Assembly: GCA_012515725.1 (NCBI GenBank)
Contig: JAAYXU010000244.1
Coordinates: forward strand, 1-7,002
Length of the DNA stretch: 7,002 bases
Reading direction: 5' to 3'
Origin: Clostridiales bacterium
Lineage (GTDB): Bacteria > Bacillota > Clostridia > Christensenellales > UMGS416
The notes beneath the pieces are model-generated. The model was not told where the DNA came from. It did not search any database and worked only from the letters and a program-made list of their open reading frames with translations. Both the position numbers and the translations under genes were made by a program. Positions 6,514-7,002 of the stretch are shown piece by piece (position 1 is the first letter of the stretch; every line of letters begins with the position of its first letter).

Positions 6514-7002
6514 TTATTCTGGAACAGCATTGTAGATTTCAAACCGTTTTCCTTCCCAGTTTCGAAATACCGCTTTTTCAGAGCCGATATAGCTGAGATA
6601 GTTTGGTAGTATAGGCGTCTTTCCAAGACCGCATGGTCCGTTGACGATGTATGTCGGGACAGCCATGCCCGATGTGCGGCCGCGCAGGGATTCCATGATA
6701 TCCAGTCCCTCCTCGATGCGCACCCAAAAATGAGAAGTTCCCCGAACGGTTTTGGGATGGAATATATAATATGGCTTCACCCGCAAGGTCAGGAGCGCCT
6801 GGTTGAGTCTGCGTACCGTATACGCGTCATTGTTGACGCCCTGCAAGAGCACCATCTGATTACCCAGCGGAATCCCGGCGTCGGCCAGCCTGGCGCAGGC
6901 CTCCTTCGATTCCCGTGTGATCTCACTGGGGCTGTTGAAATGGGTATTTACGTACACGGGATGGTGTTTGCGAAGGATCCGCGTCAGGTTGTCTGTAATA
7001 CG
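6514..7002 (-). CDS. eam: KamA-family radical SAM aminomutase, probably glutamate 2,3-aminomutase (C-terminal part)
   Basis: The last 162 residues of a PLP-dependent radical SAM 2,3-aminomutase; the N-terminal part with the CxxxCxxC iron-sulfur motif is outside the window. The frame is open to the edge, beginning RITDNL. Family motifs present include VNTHFNSPSEIT, GNQMVLLQGVND-type NQ...LLQGVN, RGTSHF, GLDIMESLRGRTSG and, near the C-terminus, GPCGLGKTPILPNY, whose Lys128 of this fragment corresponds to the PLP lysine (Lys337 of Clostridium subterminale lysine 2,3-aminomutase). The two Asp residues that hold the substrate's side-chain amino group in that enzyme (Asp293, Asp330) are Lys84 and Asn121 here, the pattern described for glutamate 2,3-aminomutase. 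The likely reaction is L-glutamate to beta-glutamate, a compatible solute. The stop is TAA at 6516-6514, and citrate synthase follows 19 nt later. Family assignment is firm; the substrate is inferred from two residues. Confidence 0.8.
   Translation of the reverse strand, partial: RITDNLTRILRKHHPVYVNTHFNSPSEITRESKEACARLADAGIPLGNQMVLLQGVNNDAYTVRRLNQALLTLRVKPYYIFHPKTVRGTSHFWVRIEEGLDIMESLRGRTSGMAVPTYIVNGPCGLGKTPILPNYLSYIGSEKAVFRNWEGKRFEIYNAVPE

Noticed and set aside
6495..6626. Upstream extension of citrate synthase by 44 residues
   Set aside because: The extension would overlap the aminomutase C-terminus and does not resemble citrate synthase. The ATG at 6494 has a good ribosome binding site.
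1..7002. Mobile element, CRISPR array, tRNA or defence system
   Set aside because: I saw no transposase, integrase, direct repeat array, terminal inverted repeats or tRNA-like cloverleaf. Nearly all the sequence is accounted for by six genes.

Overview
The window is about 7 kb of compact, G+C-rich bacterial DNA with every supportable gene on the minus strand, so transcription runs from high to low coordinates. Gene content and order suggest a high-G+C member of the Firmicutes, probably Clostridia: rbgA (ylqF) followed directly by rnhB and a YraN-family gene, a clostridial-type citrate synthase, a glutamate 2,3-aminomutase-like radical SAM enzyme, purine-rich Shine-Dalgarno sites and a Gram-positive style promoter. 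This assignment is an inference; no rRNA or other marker is present.

Two transcription units are visible. The upstream unit (7002 to about 5060) holds the C-terminal part of a KamA-family aminomutase, cut by the window edge, and a complete citrate synthase 19 nt further on. A G+C-rich hairpin with a short T tract directly after the citrate synthase stop closes this unit. The aminomutase has Lys and Asn where lysine 2,3-aminomutase has its two substrate-binding Asp residues. That points to glutamate as substrate, and it gives the pair a simple metabolic logic: citrate, 2-oxoglutarate, glutamate, beta-glutamate.

The second unit starts in the only real intergenic space (4901-5090), which contains an exact TATAAT -10 box and then a strong ribosome binding site in front of a TTG start. 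It encodes RbgA (50S ribosome assembly GTPase), RNase HII, a YraN/UPF0102 nuclease-fold protein and a very large membrane protein. These genes overlap or are separated by fewer than 20 nt.

The last gene fills positions 1-3038 and runs off the left edge (at least 1012 codons, no stop). It is the most unusual item. It has a signal peptide, an exported beta-sandwich domain, a complete GT-C-type polyprenyl-phosphate-sugar glycosyltransferase module, a cytoplasmic linker, a second exported beta-rich domain and the start of a protein O-mannosyltransferase (PMT/GT39) module. It appears to be two membrane glycosyltransferases fused in one chain. No tRNA, rRNA, mobile element, CRISPR array or long repeat was seen.
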